Positions 47,669 through 57,080 of a stretch of DNA of 64,000 bases are shown piece after piece (the first letter of the stretch is position 1; each line of letters opens with the position of its first letter). The notes beneath the pieces were generated by a model, which was given only the letters and a program-made list of their open reading frames with translations, was not told the origin of the DNA and searched no databases. This DNA is from Pseudomonas allokribbensis (GTDB taxonomy: Bacteria; Pseudomonadota; Gammaproteobacteria; Pseudomonadales; Pseudomonadaceae): assembly GCF_014863605.1 (NCBI RefSeq), contig NZ_CP062252.1, positions 2,117,001 to 2,181,000 on the forward strand, given 5' to 3'. Both the position numbers and the translations under genes were made by a program.

Positions 47669-49150
47669 ATGACCACCGTCCGCACTCGCATCGCGCCATC
47701 GCCTACCGGGGATCCCCACGTAGGTACCGCTTACATCGCATTGTTCAACTACTGCTTTGCCAAGCAGCACGGCGGTGAGTTCATCCTGCGCATCGAAGAC
47801 ACCGATCAGTTGCGCTCGACCCGCGAGTCCGAACAGCAGATCTTCGACGCTCTGCGCTGGCTCGGTATCGACTGGAGCGAAGGCCCGGACGTCGGCGGCC
47901 CGCACGGTCCTTATCGTCAGAGCGAACGCGGCGACATCTATCAGAAGTACTGCCAGCAACTGGTCGATATGGGCCATGCCTTCCCGTGCTTCTGCACCGC
48001 CGAAGAGCTGGACCAGATGCGCGCCGAACAAATGGCTCGCGGCGAAACCCCGCGCTACGACGGCCGTGCGCTGTTGCTGTCCAAGGAAGAAGTCGCCCGT
48101 CGCCTGGCTGCGGGCGAGCCGCACGTGATCCGCATGAAAGTGCCGAGCGAAGGCGTGTGCGTTGTTCCCGACATGCTGCGTGGTGATGTCGAGATCCCGT
48201 GGGATCGCATGGACATGCAGGTACTGATGAAGACCGACGGTCTGCCGACGTACTTCCTGGCCAACGTGGTCGACGATCACCTGATGGGTATCACCCATGT
48301 GCTGCGCGGTGAAGAATGGCTGCCGTCGGCGCCGAAACTGATCCTGCTTTACGAATACTTCGGCTGGGAACAACCGGAGCTGTGCTACATGCCGCTGCTG
48401 CGTAACCCGGACAAGAGCAAGCTGTCCAAGCGCAAGAACCCGACCTCGGTGACGTTCTACGAGCGCATGGGCTTCATGCCGGAAGCCATGCTCAACTACC
48501 TGGGCCGCATGGGCTGGTCGATGCCGGACGAGCGCGAGAAGTTCTCGCTGCAGGAAATGGTCGACAACTTCGACCTCAAGCGTGTCTCGCTGGGCGGGCC
48601 GATTTTCGACATCGAGAAGCTGTCGTGGCTCAACGGCCAGTGGCTGCGTGATCTGCCGGTGGAAGAGTTCGCCGCTCGCGTACAGAAGTGGGCGTTCAAC
48701 TCCGAATACATGATGAAGATCGCACCGCTGGTTCAGGGCCGCGTCGAGACGTTCAGCCAGGTTGCACCGCTGGGCGGTTTCTTCTTTGCCGGTGGCGTGA
48801 ACCCGGATGCCAAGCTGTTCGAATCGAAAAAGCTCTCGGGTGATCAGGTTCGTCAACTGATGCAGTTGATCCTGTGGAAGCTCGAAAGCCTGCGTCAGTG
48901 GGAGAAGGACAGCATCACGGCGACGATTCAGGCAGTAGTCGAATCCCTCGAACTGAAACTGCGTGATGCGATGCCGTTGATGTTTGCCGCGATCACCGGT
49001 CAGGCGAGCTCGGTATCGGTGCTTGATGCGATGGAAATTCTCGGGCCGGACCTGACCCGTTTCCGTCTGCGCCAGGCGATTGACCTGCTGGGCGGCGTGT
49101 CGAAGAAAGAAAACAAAGAGTGGGAAAAGCTGTTGGGCGCTATCGCCTGA
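47669..49150 (+). CDS. gltX: Glutamyl-tRNA synthetase
   Basis: 493 residues from the ATG at 47669. Class I synthetase: the HIGH-type motif [14 protein letters not shown] and the KMSKS-type motif [10 protein letters not shown] are present, with the discriminating GluRS C-terminal helical domain. It charges tRNA-Glu (and sometimes tRNA-Gln). Two tRNA-Glu genes lie directly downstream. Confidence 0.97.
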   Translation: MTTVRTRIAPSPTGDPHVGTAYIALFNYCFAKQHGGEFILRIEDTDQLRSTRESEQQIFDALRWLGIDWSEGPDVGGPHGPYRQSERGDIYQKYCQQLVDMGHAFPCFCTAEELDQMRAEQMARGETPRYDGRALLLSKEEVARRLAAGEPHVIRMKVPSEGVCVVPDMLRGDVEIPWDRMDMQVLMKTDGLPTYFLANVVDDHLMGITHVLRGEEWLPSAPKLILLYEYFGWEQPELCYMPLLRNPDKSKLSKRKNPTSVTFYERMGFMPEAMLNYLGRMGWSMPDEREKFSLQEMVDNFDLKRVSLGGPIFDIEKLSWLNGQWLRDLPVEEFAARVQKWAFNSEYMMKIAPLVQGRVETFSQVAPLGGFFFAGGVNPDAKLFESKKLSGDQVRQLMQLILWKLESLRQWEKDSITATIQAVVESLELKLRDAMPLMFAAITGQASSVSVLDAMEILGPDLTRFRLRQAIDLLGGVSKKENKEWEKLLGAIA

Positions 49151-49172
49151 TTGCGTTTGACTCTGCAGGACG

Positions 49173-49216
49173 CGCCGGAGGTCAGGATCTTTTGATCCCG
49201 TCCTTCGGCGTTTTCC
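49173..49216 (+). terminator. Probable terminator of gltX
   Basis: An interrupted stem (CGCCG..AGG..GGATC / GATCC..CCT..CGGCG) with a TTTT loop and a short T stretch lies about 20 bases after the stop. Confidence 0.6.
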
Positions 49217-49290
49217 CCCGAATTTACGGGGGGAGGGTGGTAAGTGATTGTTATGCCGACAAAAAATTTTGAAATTTTTCAAAAATAAGT

Positions 49291-49319
49291 TTGACAGCCT
49301 TTCGATACGCCCTTAAGAT
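49291..49319 (+). promoter_or_regulatory. Sigma-70 promoter of the tRNA-Ala/Glu operon
   Basis: TTGACA at 49291, a 17-base spacer and TAAGAT at 49314, preceded by an A/T-rich UP-like tract and followed by a GC-rich stretch (CGCCCCGTCC) typical of stringently controlled stable-RNA promoters. Confidence 0.82.
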
Positions 49320-49352
49320 TCGCCCCGTCCTCAGCGATGACATCAACGATGA

Positions 49353-49428
<76 letters not shown>

Positions 49429-49507
49429 ATTTACACTTCGAAGCCTGGCCACACCGGCTTCGAAGCGATCAACACTCAGCGTTGATCAGATGTATAGAAG
49501 GGTTTGC

Positions 49508-49583
49508 GTCCCCTTCGTCTAGTGGCCTAGGACACCGCCCTTTCACGGCGGTAACAGGGGTTCGAGTCCCCTAGGGGACGCCA
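49508..49583 (+). tRNA. tRNA-Glu (TTC), copy 1
   Basis: 76 bases with encoded CCA: acceptor GTCCCCT/AGGGGAC, anticodon loop CTTTCAC with TTC, T arm GGGGTTCGAGTCCCC. Confidence 0.97.
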
Positions 49584-49636
49584 GTTTTACAGAAGCGATG
49601 TTGCAAGATGTCGCTCCGCCGCGAGGCGAAAAATCC

Positions 49637-49712
<76 letters not shown>

Positions 49713-49790
49713 ATTTACAGTTCAAGGTCTGGCCACACCGGCCTTGAATCGATCAGATCTCAGCACTGATCAGTTGTACAGAAGGTTTGT

Positions 49791-49866
49791 GTCCCCTTCG
49801 TCTAGTGGCCTAGGACACCGCCCTTTCACGGCGGTAACAGGGGTTCGAGTCCCCTAGGGGACGCCA
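49791..49866 (+). tRNA. tRNA-Glu (TTC), copy 2
   Basis: Identical in sequence to the copy at 49508-49583. It closes the four-tRNA operon and is followed by a terminator hairpin. Confidence 0.97.
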
Positions 49867-49891
49867 CGATTACCCGCTCTGCGGGATTTAT

Positions 49892-49924
49892 AAGGGTCAT
49901 TCAATTATTGAATGGCCCTTTTGT
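49892..49924 (+). terminator. Terminator of the tRNA operon
   Basis: AAGGGTCATTCAA / TTGAATGGCCCTT (one G-T pair) with a 3-nt loop and T run. Confidence 0.9.
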
Positions 49925-49997
49925 TTGTCTGGCGTTTGGCCAAATCTCCTTTTTCCTTAAACTGTGCTTCAGACCAGCGGTCATATTTTCGACTTGC

Positions 49998-50024
49998 AGA
50001 ATATTATTATGAGAATAATATTCT
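49998..50024. promoter_or_regulatory. Candidate TetR operator
   Basis: A perfect inverted repeat with 11-base arms AGAATATTATT / AATAATATTCT and loop ATGAG, 24 bases before the TetR-family gene. It is well placed for autoregulation. Confidence 0.75.
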
Positions 50025-50047
50025 AATCGTAATATTCGGAGGCAACG

Positions 50048-50587
50048 ATGAACGACAAAAAAGCTCAAACCCGCGAACGCATCCTCAAGGCTGCCAGCGC
50101 CGCACTGATCCAGCGTGGCCCGGCCGAGCCGAGCGTGGGTGAAGTGATGGGCGCCGCCGGCCTGACTGTCGGTGGCTTCTATGCGCACTTTGAAAGCAAG
50201 GACGCCATGATGCTTGAGGCGTTCAAGCAGTTGCTGGGGCGTCGCCGAGACCTGATCGCCGACATGGACTCTGAATTGACCGGCGAAGAGCGTCGCGCCC
50301 TGGTGGCAGCGTTCTACCTGTCGCGCAAACACCGTGATTCCAGCGATTCGGCCTGCCCGATCCCGGCATCCATCGGTGAGCTGGGACGGCTGCCGGAAGA
50401 GTTCCGCATCGCGCTGAACGAGCACCTGGAGTTGATGATCGCGCAGTTGGCTTCAAGCCCTGAAGACATCGATAAAACGTTGGCCGACGTGGCCTTGATG
50501 GTGGGTGGTCTGGCGCTCTCAAGGGCGTTGGGGCCTGGTGATTTATCCGATCGATTGCTGCGCGCTGCCAAGTCGGCGGTGCGTTGA
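50048..50587 (+). CDS. TetR-family regulator
   Basis: 179 residues with a Shine-Dalgarno GGAGG. N-terminal TetR helix-turn-helix: KKAQTRERILKAASAALIQRGPAEPSVGEVMGAAGLTVGGFYAHFESKDAMMLEAF. The C-terminal ligand-binding half contains a TetR_C-like AcrR pattern (ACPIPASIGELGRLPEEFRIALNEHLE). The hydrolase gene follows 30 bases later and is probably co-regulated. The ligand is unknown. Confidence 0.92.
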   Translation: MNDKKAQTRERILKAASAALIQRGPAEPSVGEVMGAAGLTVGGFYAHFESKDAMMLEAFKQLLGRRRDLIADMDSELTGEERRALVAAFYLSRKHRDSSDSACPIPASIGELGRLPEEFRIALNEHLELMIAQLASSPEDIDKTLADVALMVGGLALSRALGPGDLSDRLLRAAKSAVR

Positions 50588-50617
50588 CCTGAAGGCAACG
50601 AGCCTGAGGAGAGAGCG

Positions 50618-51451
50618 ATGAGCACGTTGAAGTGGGTTCGCGGCGTTAATGGCACCTTGGGCTGGTTTGCACCGAAACTGGTGGCAAGCAAAATGCGGCT
50701 GGCATTCATGACCCCTCGCGCCAATGCGCCACGGGATTGGGAATTGCCGCTGCTGGCGAAATCCGAGCGGATCACTTTGCGTTTCGGCCTCTCCGCGCTG
50801 CGCTGGGGGCAAGGTCCGACGGTTCTGCTGATGCACGGTTGGGAAGGGCGTCCGACCCAATTTGCCGCGCTGATCACGGCGCTGGTCGAATCCGGCTACA
50901 CCGTTGTCGCTCTCGACGGTCCGGCCCACGGTCGTTCGCCAGGGCGCGAAGCCAACGTCGTACTGTTTGCTCGGGCGATGCTCGAAGCCGCCGCTGAATT
51001 GCCTCCGCTGCAGGCCGTCATCGGCCATTCCATGGGCGGCGCCAGCGCCATGCTCGCGGTGCAATTGGGGTTGCGCACTGAAACCCTGGTCAGCATTGCC
51101 GCTCCGGCTCGCATTCTGGGCGTGTTGCGCGGGTTTGCCCGTTACGTCGGAATGCCGCCAAGAGCTCGTTCTGCCTTCATTCGGCAAGTCGAGCAGGATG
51201 TCGGCATGCGTGCCGCAACCCTCGATGTCGCCCACTATCAGCTGGATATGCCGGGCCTGATCGTGCACGCCGAAGACGACACCTTCGTCTCGGTCAAGGA
51301 ATCCCAACTGATCCACGAATCCTGGTTCGACAGCCGACTGCTGCGCCTGGAAGCCGGCGGTCACCAGCGCGTGCTGGCCGACCCTCGGGTGATTGATGGC
51401 GTGTTATCACTGCTGGCCGGTCGCAGCCTTCAGGCGCGGCAATCGGCGTAG
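50618..51451 (+). CDS. Alpha/beta hydrolase
   Basis: 277 residues. The alpha/beta-hydrolase core has the oxyanion region LLMHGWEGRPTQF, nucleophile Ser in GHSMGGAS, acid Asp in LIVHAEDDTFV and His in EAGGHQRVL. Likely an esterase or related enzyme; the substrate is not evident. It follows a TetR regulator, as in other pseudomonads. Confidence 0.88.
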   Translation: MSTLKWVRGVNGTLGWFAPKLVASKMRLAFMTPRANAPRDWELPLLAKSERITLRFGLSALRWGQGPTVLLMHGWEGRPTQFAALITALVESGYTVVALDGPAHGRSPGREANVVLFARAMLEAAAELPPLQAVIGHSMGGASAMLAVQLGLRTETLVSIAAPARILGVLRGFARYVGMPPRARSAFIRQVEQDVGMRAATLDVAHYQLDMPGLIVHAEDDTFVSVKESQLIHESWFDSRLLRLEAGGHQRVLADPRVIDGVLSLLAGRSLQARQSA

Positions 51452-51498
51452 TCATCCGTTACACTGCCTCGGTTGAATCATTTGACCGGGAGTAGGGC

Positions 51499-51960
51499 AT
51501 GGGCTGGGATCGGGCAACGCCGTTTACCATTGATCTGCAAGTGGGCGCCGAGGACATCGACGGGCTGGGGCACGCGAACAACGCGGTGTACGTCTCCTGG
51601 CTCGAACGTTGCGCCTGGCGCCACTCGCAGCGGCTGGGTCTGGATCTGGTCGAGTACCGTCGTCTGGATCGGGCGATGGCGGTGGTGCGGCACGAAATCG
51701 ACTACCTGGCGGCCGCCTACGAAGGTGATGAACTGCAATTGGCGACCTGGATCGTCGATTGGGATCAGCGCCTGAAAATGACCCGTCACTTCCAGCTGAT
51801 TCGCCCCAGCGACAACACCACGCTGCTGCGTGCCCAGACCACCTTTGTCTGCATCGAGCTGTCCACCGGCAGGCCCAAGCGCATGCCCGCCGAGTTCATC
51901 GAAGGCTACGGCCCGGCCATCCAGACAGCGGACATGGGTTTAACCCGCGAAACCCAGTAA
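51499..51960 (+). CDS. Acyl-CoA thioesterase, 4HBT/YbgC-like
   Basis: 153 residues. Hot-dog fold with the 4-hydroxybenzoyl-CoA thioesterase pattern: [28 protein letters not shown], with Asp in the [10 protein letters not shown] catalytic loop. The substrate is probably a short or aromatic acyl-CoA. It lies between the hydrolase and dusC on the same strand, with 36 bases to dusC. Confidence 0.88.
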   Translation: MGWDRATPFTIDLQVGAEDIDGLGHANNAVYVSWLERCAWRHSQRLGLDLVEYRRLDRAMAVVRHEIDYLAAAYEGDELQLATWIVDWDQRLKMTRHFQLIRPSDNTTLLRAQTTFVCIELSTGRPKRMPAEFIEGYGPAIQTADMGLTRETQ

Positions 51961-51995
51961 ACTGCCGCACGTTTTTCCTTGAGTGTGTGTTTCCC

Positions 51996-52955
51996 ATGCA
52001 AATTGCTCTGGCGCCGATGGAAGGGTTGGTCGATGACATCCTGCGCGATGTCCTGACCCGTGTCGGCGGTATCGACTGGTGCGTGACCGAGTTCATCCGG
52101 GTCAACGACCAGTTGCTGACTCCGGCCTATTTCCACAAGTTCGGCCCTGAATTGCTCAACGGTGCCCGCACAGCTTCCGGCGTACCGTTGCGCGTGCAAT
52201 TACTGGGTTCCGATCCGGTGTGCCTGGCGGAAAACGCTGCGCTGGCCTGCGAACTGGGCTCTGAAGTGATTGATCTGAACTTCGGCTGCCCGGCCAAGAC
52301 CGTCAACAAGTCTCGTGGCGGTGCGGTGCTGCTCAAGGAGCCGGAGCTGCTCAACCAGATCGTCGAACACGTGCGGCGTGCCGTGCCGGCACATATTCCG
52401 GTTACCGCCAAGATGCGCCTCGGTTTCGATAGCCCGGACGGCTCGCTGGTCTGCGCCACGGCGCTGGCCGAAGGCGGCGCCGAGCATATTGTGGTTCACG
52501 CCCGGACCAAGATGGACGGCTACAAGCCACCGGCTCATTGGGAGTGGATTCCGCGCGTGCAGGACGTGGTCAAGGTGCCGGTGTTCGCCAACGGTGACAT
52601 CTGGAGCGTCGAAGACTGGCGCCGCTGCCGGGAAATCAGCGGCGTCGAGGACATCATGCTCGGTCGCGGCCTGGTTTCGCGTCCGGATCTGGCCCGTCAG
52701 ATCGCTGCCGCCCGTGCCGGCGAGGAAGTCGTCGAGATGACCTGGGCCGAGCTGCTGCCGCTGATCCAGGACTTCTGGCTGCAAGCCAAGGCGCAGATGA
52801 CAGCGCGCCAATCCCCGGGCCGCTTGAAGCAATGGCTGGCGATGCTGACCCGCAATTATCCTGAGGCTACCGAGCTGTTCACCGTGTTGCGCCGAGAAAC
52901 CGAGCCGGACCACGTCTCGCGTTTGCTGGGCTTGCCGGTCGCCGAAGCCGCCTGA
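51996..52955 (+). CDS. dusC: tRNA-dihydrouridine(16) synthase
   Basis: 319 residues from the ATG at 51996 ([21 protein letters not shown]). FMN-dependent TIM-barrel enzyme reducing uridine 16 in the tRNA D-loop. The catalytic Cys is in [20 protein letters not shown], and the FMN phosphate site lies near [11 protein letters not shown] and [12 protein letters not shown]. The C-terminal helical domain binds tRNA. The [10 protein letters not shown] and MEGLVDD variants favour DusC over DusA or DusB. Confidence 0.92.
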   Translation: MQIALAPMEGLVDDILRDVLTRVGGIDWCVTEFIRVNDQLLTPAYFHKFGPELLNGARTASGVPLRVQLLGSDPVCLAENAALACELGSEVIDLNFGCPAKTVNKSRGGAVLLKEPELLNQIVEHVRRAVPAHIPVTAKMRLGFDSPDGSLVCATALAEGGAEHIVVHARTKMDGYKPPAHWEWIPRVQDVVKVPVFANGDIWSVEDWRRCREISGVEDIMLGRGLVSRPDLARQIAAARAGEEVVEMTWAELLPLIQDFWLQAKAQMTARQSPGRLKQWLAMLTRNYPEATELFTVLRRETEPDHVSRLLGLPVAEAA

Positions 52956-52974
52956 AAAAATCTCCGAACAATCT

Positions 52975-53001
52975 CTTGAAAACAAAACGCAGGTCCCTAT
53001 C
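52975..53001 (+). promoter_or_regulatory. Heat-shock (RpoH, sigma-32) promoter of the Hsp20 gene
   Basis: CTTGAAA at 52975, a 13-base spacer, then CCCTATCT, close to the sigma-32 consensus CTTGAAA-N(11-16)-CCCCATNT. Confidence 0.8.
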
Positions 53002-53010
53002 TAAGGGTTA

Positions 53011-53071
53011 CGCGATGCCGAATTCGGGTCGCGGAGACAAAAACCTTGCTGATTATTTTCAGGAGATTTGA
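53011..53071 (+). promoter_or_regulatory. ROSE-like RNA thermometer in the Hsp20 leader
   Basis: The leader first forms a CGCGA..TCGCG hairpin (53011-53033). Its last arm holds TTGCT (53046-53050), which can pair with the Shine-Dalgarno AGGAG at 53061-53065. The UUGCU/AGGAG pairing is the mark of ROSE elements, which melt at heat-shock temperature to open translation. Confidence 0.65.
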
Positions 53072-53074
53072 ACC

Positions 53075-53521
53075 ATGAGTACTGCATTTTCCCTCGCGCC
53101 ACTGTTCCGTTCCTCGGTAGGCTTCGACCGTTTCAACGACCTGTTCGAAACCGCCCTGCGCAACGAGCCAGGCAGCAGCTATCCGCCTTACAACGTCGAA
53201 AAACACGGTGACGATCAATACCGCATCGTCGTGGCGGCGGCCGGTTTCCAGGAAGAAGACCTGGAACTGCAAGTCGAGAAAGGCGTGCTGACCATCAGTG
53301 GCGGCAAGCGTGACGCGAACGAAGGCGTCACTTTCCTGCACCAGGGCATTGCCCAGCGTGCATTCAAGCTGTCCTTCCGCCTGGCCGATCACATCGAGAT
53401 CAAGGCCGCCGGCCTGAGCAACGGCCTGCTGAGCATCGATCTGCTGCGTGTGATCCCGGAAGAAGCGAAAGCCAAACGCATCCCGATCAACGGGACGCAA
53501 AAGCCGGCGCTGCAACACTGA
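53075..53521 (+). CDS. ibpA: Hsp20 small heat-shock protein (IbpA type)
   Basis: 148 residues, near the length of IbpA. Alpha-crystallin domain with PPYNVEKHGDDQYRIVVAAAGFQEEDLELQVEKGVLTISG, then FKLSFRLADHIEIKAAGLSNGLLSIDLLRVIPEE. ATP-independent holdase that keeps unfolding proteins refoldable. It has both a sigma-32 promoter and a ROSE-like leader, so it should respond to heat at transcription and translation. Confidence 0.95.
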   Translation: MSTAFSLAPLFRSSVGFDRFNDLFETALRNEPGSSYPPYNVEKHGDDQYRIVVAAAGFQEEDLELQVEKGVLTISGGKRDANEGVTFLHQGIAQRAFKLSFRLADHIEIKAAGLSNGLLSIDLLRVIPEEAKAKRIPINGTQKPALQH

Positions 53522-53569
53522 TTCACTTGCAGAAACAAGTCGTCTGAACGGGCGATAAGCCGCTGAATG

Positions 53570-53599
53570 AAGGCCCCGATACGTCGGGGCCTTTTTTGT
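53570..53599 (+). terminator. Terminator of the Hsp20 gene
   Basis: AAGGCCCCGA / TCGGGGCCTT stem with a 4-nt loop and T run. Confidence 0.92.
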
Positions 53600-53706
53600 G
53601 GGCGCAGGAAAACTGCAGTTCGGCTTTGCCGCCAGCGACGGTTTCTCTACAATCCGCCGCAGTTTTGCCGACCCCCATCCTTACCGGTCGGCCTGGAGCC
53701 TTTTTC

Positions 53707-54405
53707 ATGGACGATATTCAACAGCGCTGGCTGTGCGCCCTCTCTGCGCCGATGGTGGCGCTCAATCCTCGCGCCGAATACGACGAGCCAGCGTTTTACG
53801 CCGATCCGCAATTCATCGACTTGCAATGCAGCTGGGGAATCAATGACCGCCCGCAATTATTGAGCATGTTCAAACGCATGACCGACAACGGTCATGCCAG
53901 ACATCTCAATGGTGCCTATCAGGCCTGGCAGCGTTGTCTGCCCGGCGAATGGCACGCATTGATGGATACCCTCGAGCCGCGTGAGCGCGTTCTGCACGAT
54001 TTTGCCAGTCGCACCTTTGGTGACTGCGGGCCTGGCGGCATTCTGGCCTGGGACTATGGTCGCATGGGGTTTCTGCTGCGCTGCGCGGTGCGCAACCAGT
54101 GGATTGATCCGACTGAAAGCGCCTGGTTGCACGGGCGGTTGGCGGTCAGGGCCCAGTATCACTACAGCAGCTGGAAATCGTATTTCAACGGATTCCTTTT
54201 CGGTCGCGGGTTCTGGGGATGTGAAAGCAAAGGTGATGACACCTTTGCTTTCGAGCTGGATCGGCAGGGCGAGCAATCGAACAGCGTGCAAGTGGCCCGT
54301 GGGCTTGCGCAGAACATGCCGGTTTTTCTGAACAACCTGCCTTGGCATCTGGAGCTCGACTTGCCCCAGCGTCCGGAATCTCTTGAGGAGTTCGACTGGT
54401 CATGA
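53707..54405 (+). CDS. DUF1266 protein (YbeR/YbeU-like)
   Basis: 232 residues from the ATG at 53707. The C-terminal half carries the DUF1266 pattern: AWDYGRMGFLLRCAVRNQWIDPTESAWLHGRLAVRAQYHYSSWKSYFNGFLFGRGFW. No signal or membrane segment. In E. coli the DUF1266 genes ybeR and ybeU lie with djlB, djlC and hscC; here the same partners follow, which supports a shared chaperone pathway. Its stop overlaps the start of the J-protein gene (ATGA), so the two are translated together. The molecular role is unknown. Confidence 0.85.
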   Translation: MDDIQQRWLCALSAPMVALNPRAEYDEPAFYADPQFIDLQCSWGINDRPQLLSMFKRMTDNGHARHLNGAYQAWQRCLPGEWHALMDTLEPRERVLHDFASRTFGDCGPGGILAWDYGRMGFLLRCAVRNQWIDPTESAWLHGRLAVRAQYHYSSWKSYFNGFLFGRGFWGCESKGDDTFAFELDRQGEQSNSVQVARGLAQNMPVFLNNLPWHLELDLPQRPESLEEFDWS

Positions 54406-57080
54406 GTTGCTGGATACGTTTGGGTATCGAACCCACCGACGATGAATCGTTGATTCGAGATGCGTACCGCGCACGGCTGCCGGAACATCATCCGGAATCC
54501 GACCCTGAAGGATTCCAGGCACTGCGTCAGGCATACGAAAGTGCGATTCGCTTTGCTCGCGAAGAAGCACTTGAAGTGTCTGAAACCGTGGTTTCGGAAG
54601 TGCCTCAGGCCCTTGCCGACTTTGACAATCTGTTGAACGACCCGGCGCAGCGTTTTGATCCGCAGGCCTGGCAGAGCTTTGTCAAAACCCTGGATCAACT
54701 GCCGCTCGGCGTGCTCGACGACCTGCGCTGGGCGCTGTTTGGCCAGATGTTCAACGCCGATCTGTTGTCGCATCGTTGCGCCAGCGTACTCGTTGACCAC
54801 ATGGGCTGGCAGCATCAGTTGATGTCGCTGGGCTTCGAGCAGGCTCGGCAGGCGGAAGACTTTCTCGATCAGATCAATAAGCCCGACCCGTTCGATATGG
54901 CGTTGATGGGGGATTGGTCCGCCGCTGCGCAGACCGAAAGCCTTTGGTATTTGCACACCCTGGATATGATCTTCAATCAGCGCTCGCTGCAGGAGTTCGA
55001 CCGCTTTGTCAGTCGGCACACCTGCCTGCCATTGCCGGATCACACGGCGTCGATCAAGCGTCTGGTCGTGCAGTTCACTCAGGCTGGCATTGGGGGCGAG
55101 GGGCTGCGGCAGTTCTGCGTCGAGCTACAGCGTGAAACGCCGAATGACGTGGATTCGCTGTACCTGCTGGCCTGTCAGAACAGCCTGCTGGGGCTGGAGG
55201 ACGAGGCATTTGCGTGCTGGGTGCAACTCTGGCAGGAACACCGGCACCCGAAGGCCGAGAGCGAGTTGTTGGGCTTGTGCGCCAGGCGTCAGCCGGATTT
55301 TCTTCCTTTGTTGATTCAGGCCTTCGACCGTCTCGGTGATTTTCGCGATTGGGCCTTTGATCTGGGGGATGCCACTCAAGCCTACGGCAGTCCATCGCTC
55401 CGGCCCGAAACCCTGGCTCGCTGGATGGGCATTGGCCCGGACCAGGCTCAGGGCCTGGCCAAGGCGTTTTTGAACTGGCGGATGGCCGACGACGAATTGC
55501 CTTTGCTCGCGTTGCTGTTGGGCGCGCACGACGATGTTCGACTGCAGCAGCTTTATCGACACGCCTGGGCTCTGCATCGAGGCGATGTGCAACTGTTACA
55601 ACAGTTGGTCGATCAGCCTCCGGCCATCGATGCACTTGAAGAACTGGTTCTGAGCGGGTTCAGGTCTCAAGCCCGACAGCATTTGCGTTGGTTGAGTCAT
55701 GGGCCGATCCCGCTGACGATGGGCGCGTTTATCGATGAGGGTTCACAGCAAACGCACCTGCCCGAAGCGCTGGAGAAAGGCAGCGGCCACAAAGTCTGCC
55801 TTGCATGGCTGCGCAGGTTGCGAGCATACAGCCCGGTAGCGCTGGAGCGAATCGAGCAGGCGTTCTCCTTGGGCGACACGTACACGGCCGGCGAGCTGGC
55901 GGTGCTGAGTGTGCTGACCCAATTGAGTGATCGAGGCGTGGCATTGCCACCTGTCGGCTCGGGAGAAGCGGTGTGGCAATGGCACGCCAGCACCCTATAT
56001 CTGTTGGCATTGCTCAGCGAGCCGGAACGCTGGCTGAGCTTGACGGGTGATCTGACGCTGGAACACCTGCCGTTCGATTCGGCCCAGCCAGCCAGTCGGT
56101 TGCAACCGCTGTTGCGGCGTCTTTATCGCGAGCAGGGAGATCTCAACGGTTTGCTTGGCTGGTTGCAGGTCGAAGACCCGGTGCATGCCGTTCTTGCCCG
56201 GCAATTGATGGGCGTCCAGCAAGCACTCGACAGCGTGCGATTACTGAGCAATGACCGCTTGTATGATTGTGTGCACAGCGACCTGCGTGCGTTCAGTGAT
56301 GACGTGCTCGGACGCATGCTGCTGACCGGTGTGCTGTATCACGATCCATTGATGGATGCGCAGCAGCGCCGCTATTTGCTCGAAAGGACAACCGAGATCA
56401 TCAACTCACAGGACTGGTTCGACGGTTTCCGTCACAGTCTGATCAAGGGCGAGCCGACGCACCCGCCATCACAGGCGTTGACGGAGTATGAAGGTATCCA
56501 CAGCGAGACCTTTTACCTGGCCCTCGATGCGCTCAAAGGGTTGGTGCGCTACGGCAGCGCCGGGGTGCCGCGACAGAAAATTTTGCTGCGCATGCAGCGC
56601 GCCAAGGACAACCCGGACCATGGGGTCGGTCTGCGTCTGGCGTTCAGTGCATTGTTGTCGTGGTCGGAACGCTTGCTGCTGGCCCGGGCCGACAGTCGTC
56701 CGGCATCGCCTGTGGCCTTCTGGCGCCTGAATACTCGCCTGGCGCGTGGGCCGTTCTTCTGGCAGGTGCTCGGCTCGTTGTTGGTGACGCCGCTGGCGGC
56801 TTTGCTCAGCGGCACACCGTTGTCCGCAATTGCCGTATTGCTGCTGGGCGGTGTGTTCTTGCTTGGGGCCATACTGCGACGTTTGCATGACATGGGGCGG
56901 GGCATCCCGACGTTGTTGATCCTGCTCTGCCTGTCGCCGGTGTTGCCGTTTCTGCCGTTGATGCTGTTTGCGTTTCCCGGTGACAAGCTGCCCAACCGTT
57001 ATGGTGTGCCGCCGGACAGCGCCGGTGAAGACATGCTGCCCGGCGGCTTGCAGGCTACGCTGCGTCGGCTCAACGGTTAG
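54402..57080 (+). CDS. J-domain protein of DjlB/DjlC type with a DUF805-like membrane end
   Basis: 892 residues. The first 50 look like a divergent J domain (SCWIRLGIEPTDDESLIRDAYRARL..HHPESDPEGFQALRQAYESAI); the usual HPD motif is HPE at 30-32. A very long helical region (about 60-750) has Trp/Leu-rich repeats without a clear family match. The end (about 775-890) has two to three membrane helices with DUF805-like RRLHDMGRGIPTLLIL and FPGDKLPNRYGVPP. It therefore appears to place its J domain at the inner membrane. It is coupled to the DUF1266 gene and converges on hscC with a four-base overlap of stops. DjlB and DjlC are the known cochaperones of HscC in E. coli. Confidence 0.8.
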   Translation: MSCWIRLGIEPTDDESLIRDAYRARLPEHHPESDPEGFQALRQAYESAIRFAREEALEVSETVVSEVPQALADFDNLLNDPAQRFDPQAWQSFVKTLDQLPLGVLDDLRWALFGQMFNADLLSHRCASVLVDHMGWQHQLMSLGFEQARQAEDFLDQINKPDPFDMALMGDWSAAAQTESLWYLHTLDMIFNQRSLQEFDRFVSRHTCLPLPDHTASIKRLVVQFTQAGIGGEGLRQFCVELQRETPNDVDSLYLLACQNSLLGLEDEAFACWVQLWQEHRHPKAESELLGLCARRQPDFLPLLIQAFDRLGDFRDWAFDLGDATQAYGSPSLRPETLARWMGIGPDQAQGLAKAFLNWRMADDELPLLALLLGAHDDVRLQQLYRHAWALHRGDVQLLQQLVDQPPAIDALEELVLSGFRSQARQHLRWLSHGPIPLTMGAFIDEGSQQTHLPEALEKGSGHKVCLAWLRRLRAYSPVALERIEQAFSLGDTYTAGELAVLSVLTQLSDRGVALPPVGSGEAVWQWHASTLYLLALLSEPERWLSLTGDLTLEHLPFDSAQPASRLQPLLRRLYREQGDLNGLLGWLQVEDPVHAVLARQLMGVQQALDSVRLLSNDRLYDCVHSDLRAFSDDVLGRMLLTGVLYHDPLMDAQQRRYLLERTTEIINSQDWFDGFRHSLIKGEPTHPPSQALTEYEGIHSETFYLALDALKGLVRYGSAGVPRQKILLRMQRAKDNPDHGVGLRLAFSALLSWSERLLLARADSRPASPVAFWRLNTRLARGPFFWQVLGSLLVTPLAALLSGTPLSAIAVLLLGGVFLLGAILRRLHDMGRGIPTLLILLCLSPVLPFLPLMLFAFPGDKLPNRYGVPPDSAGEDMLPGGLQATLRRLNG

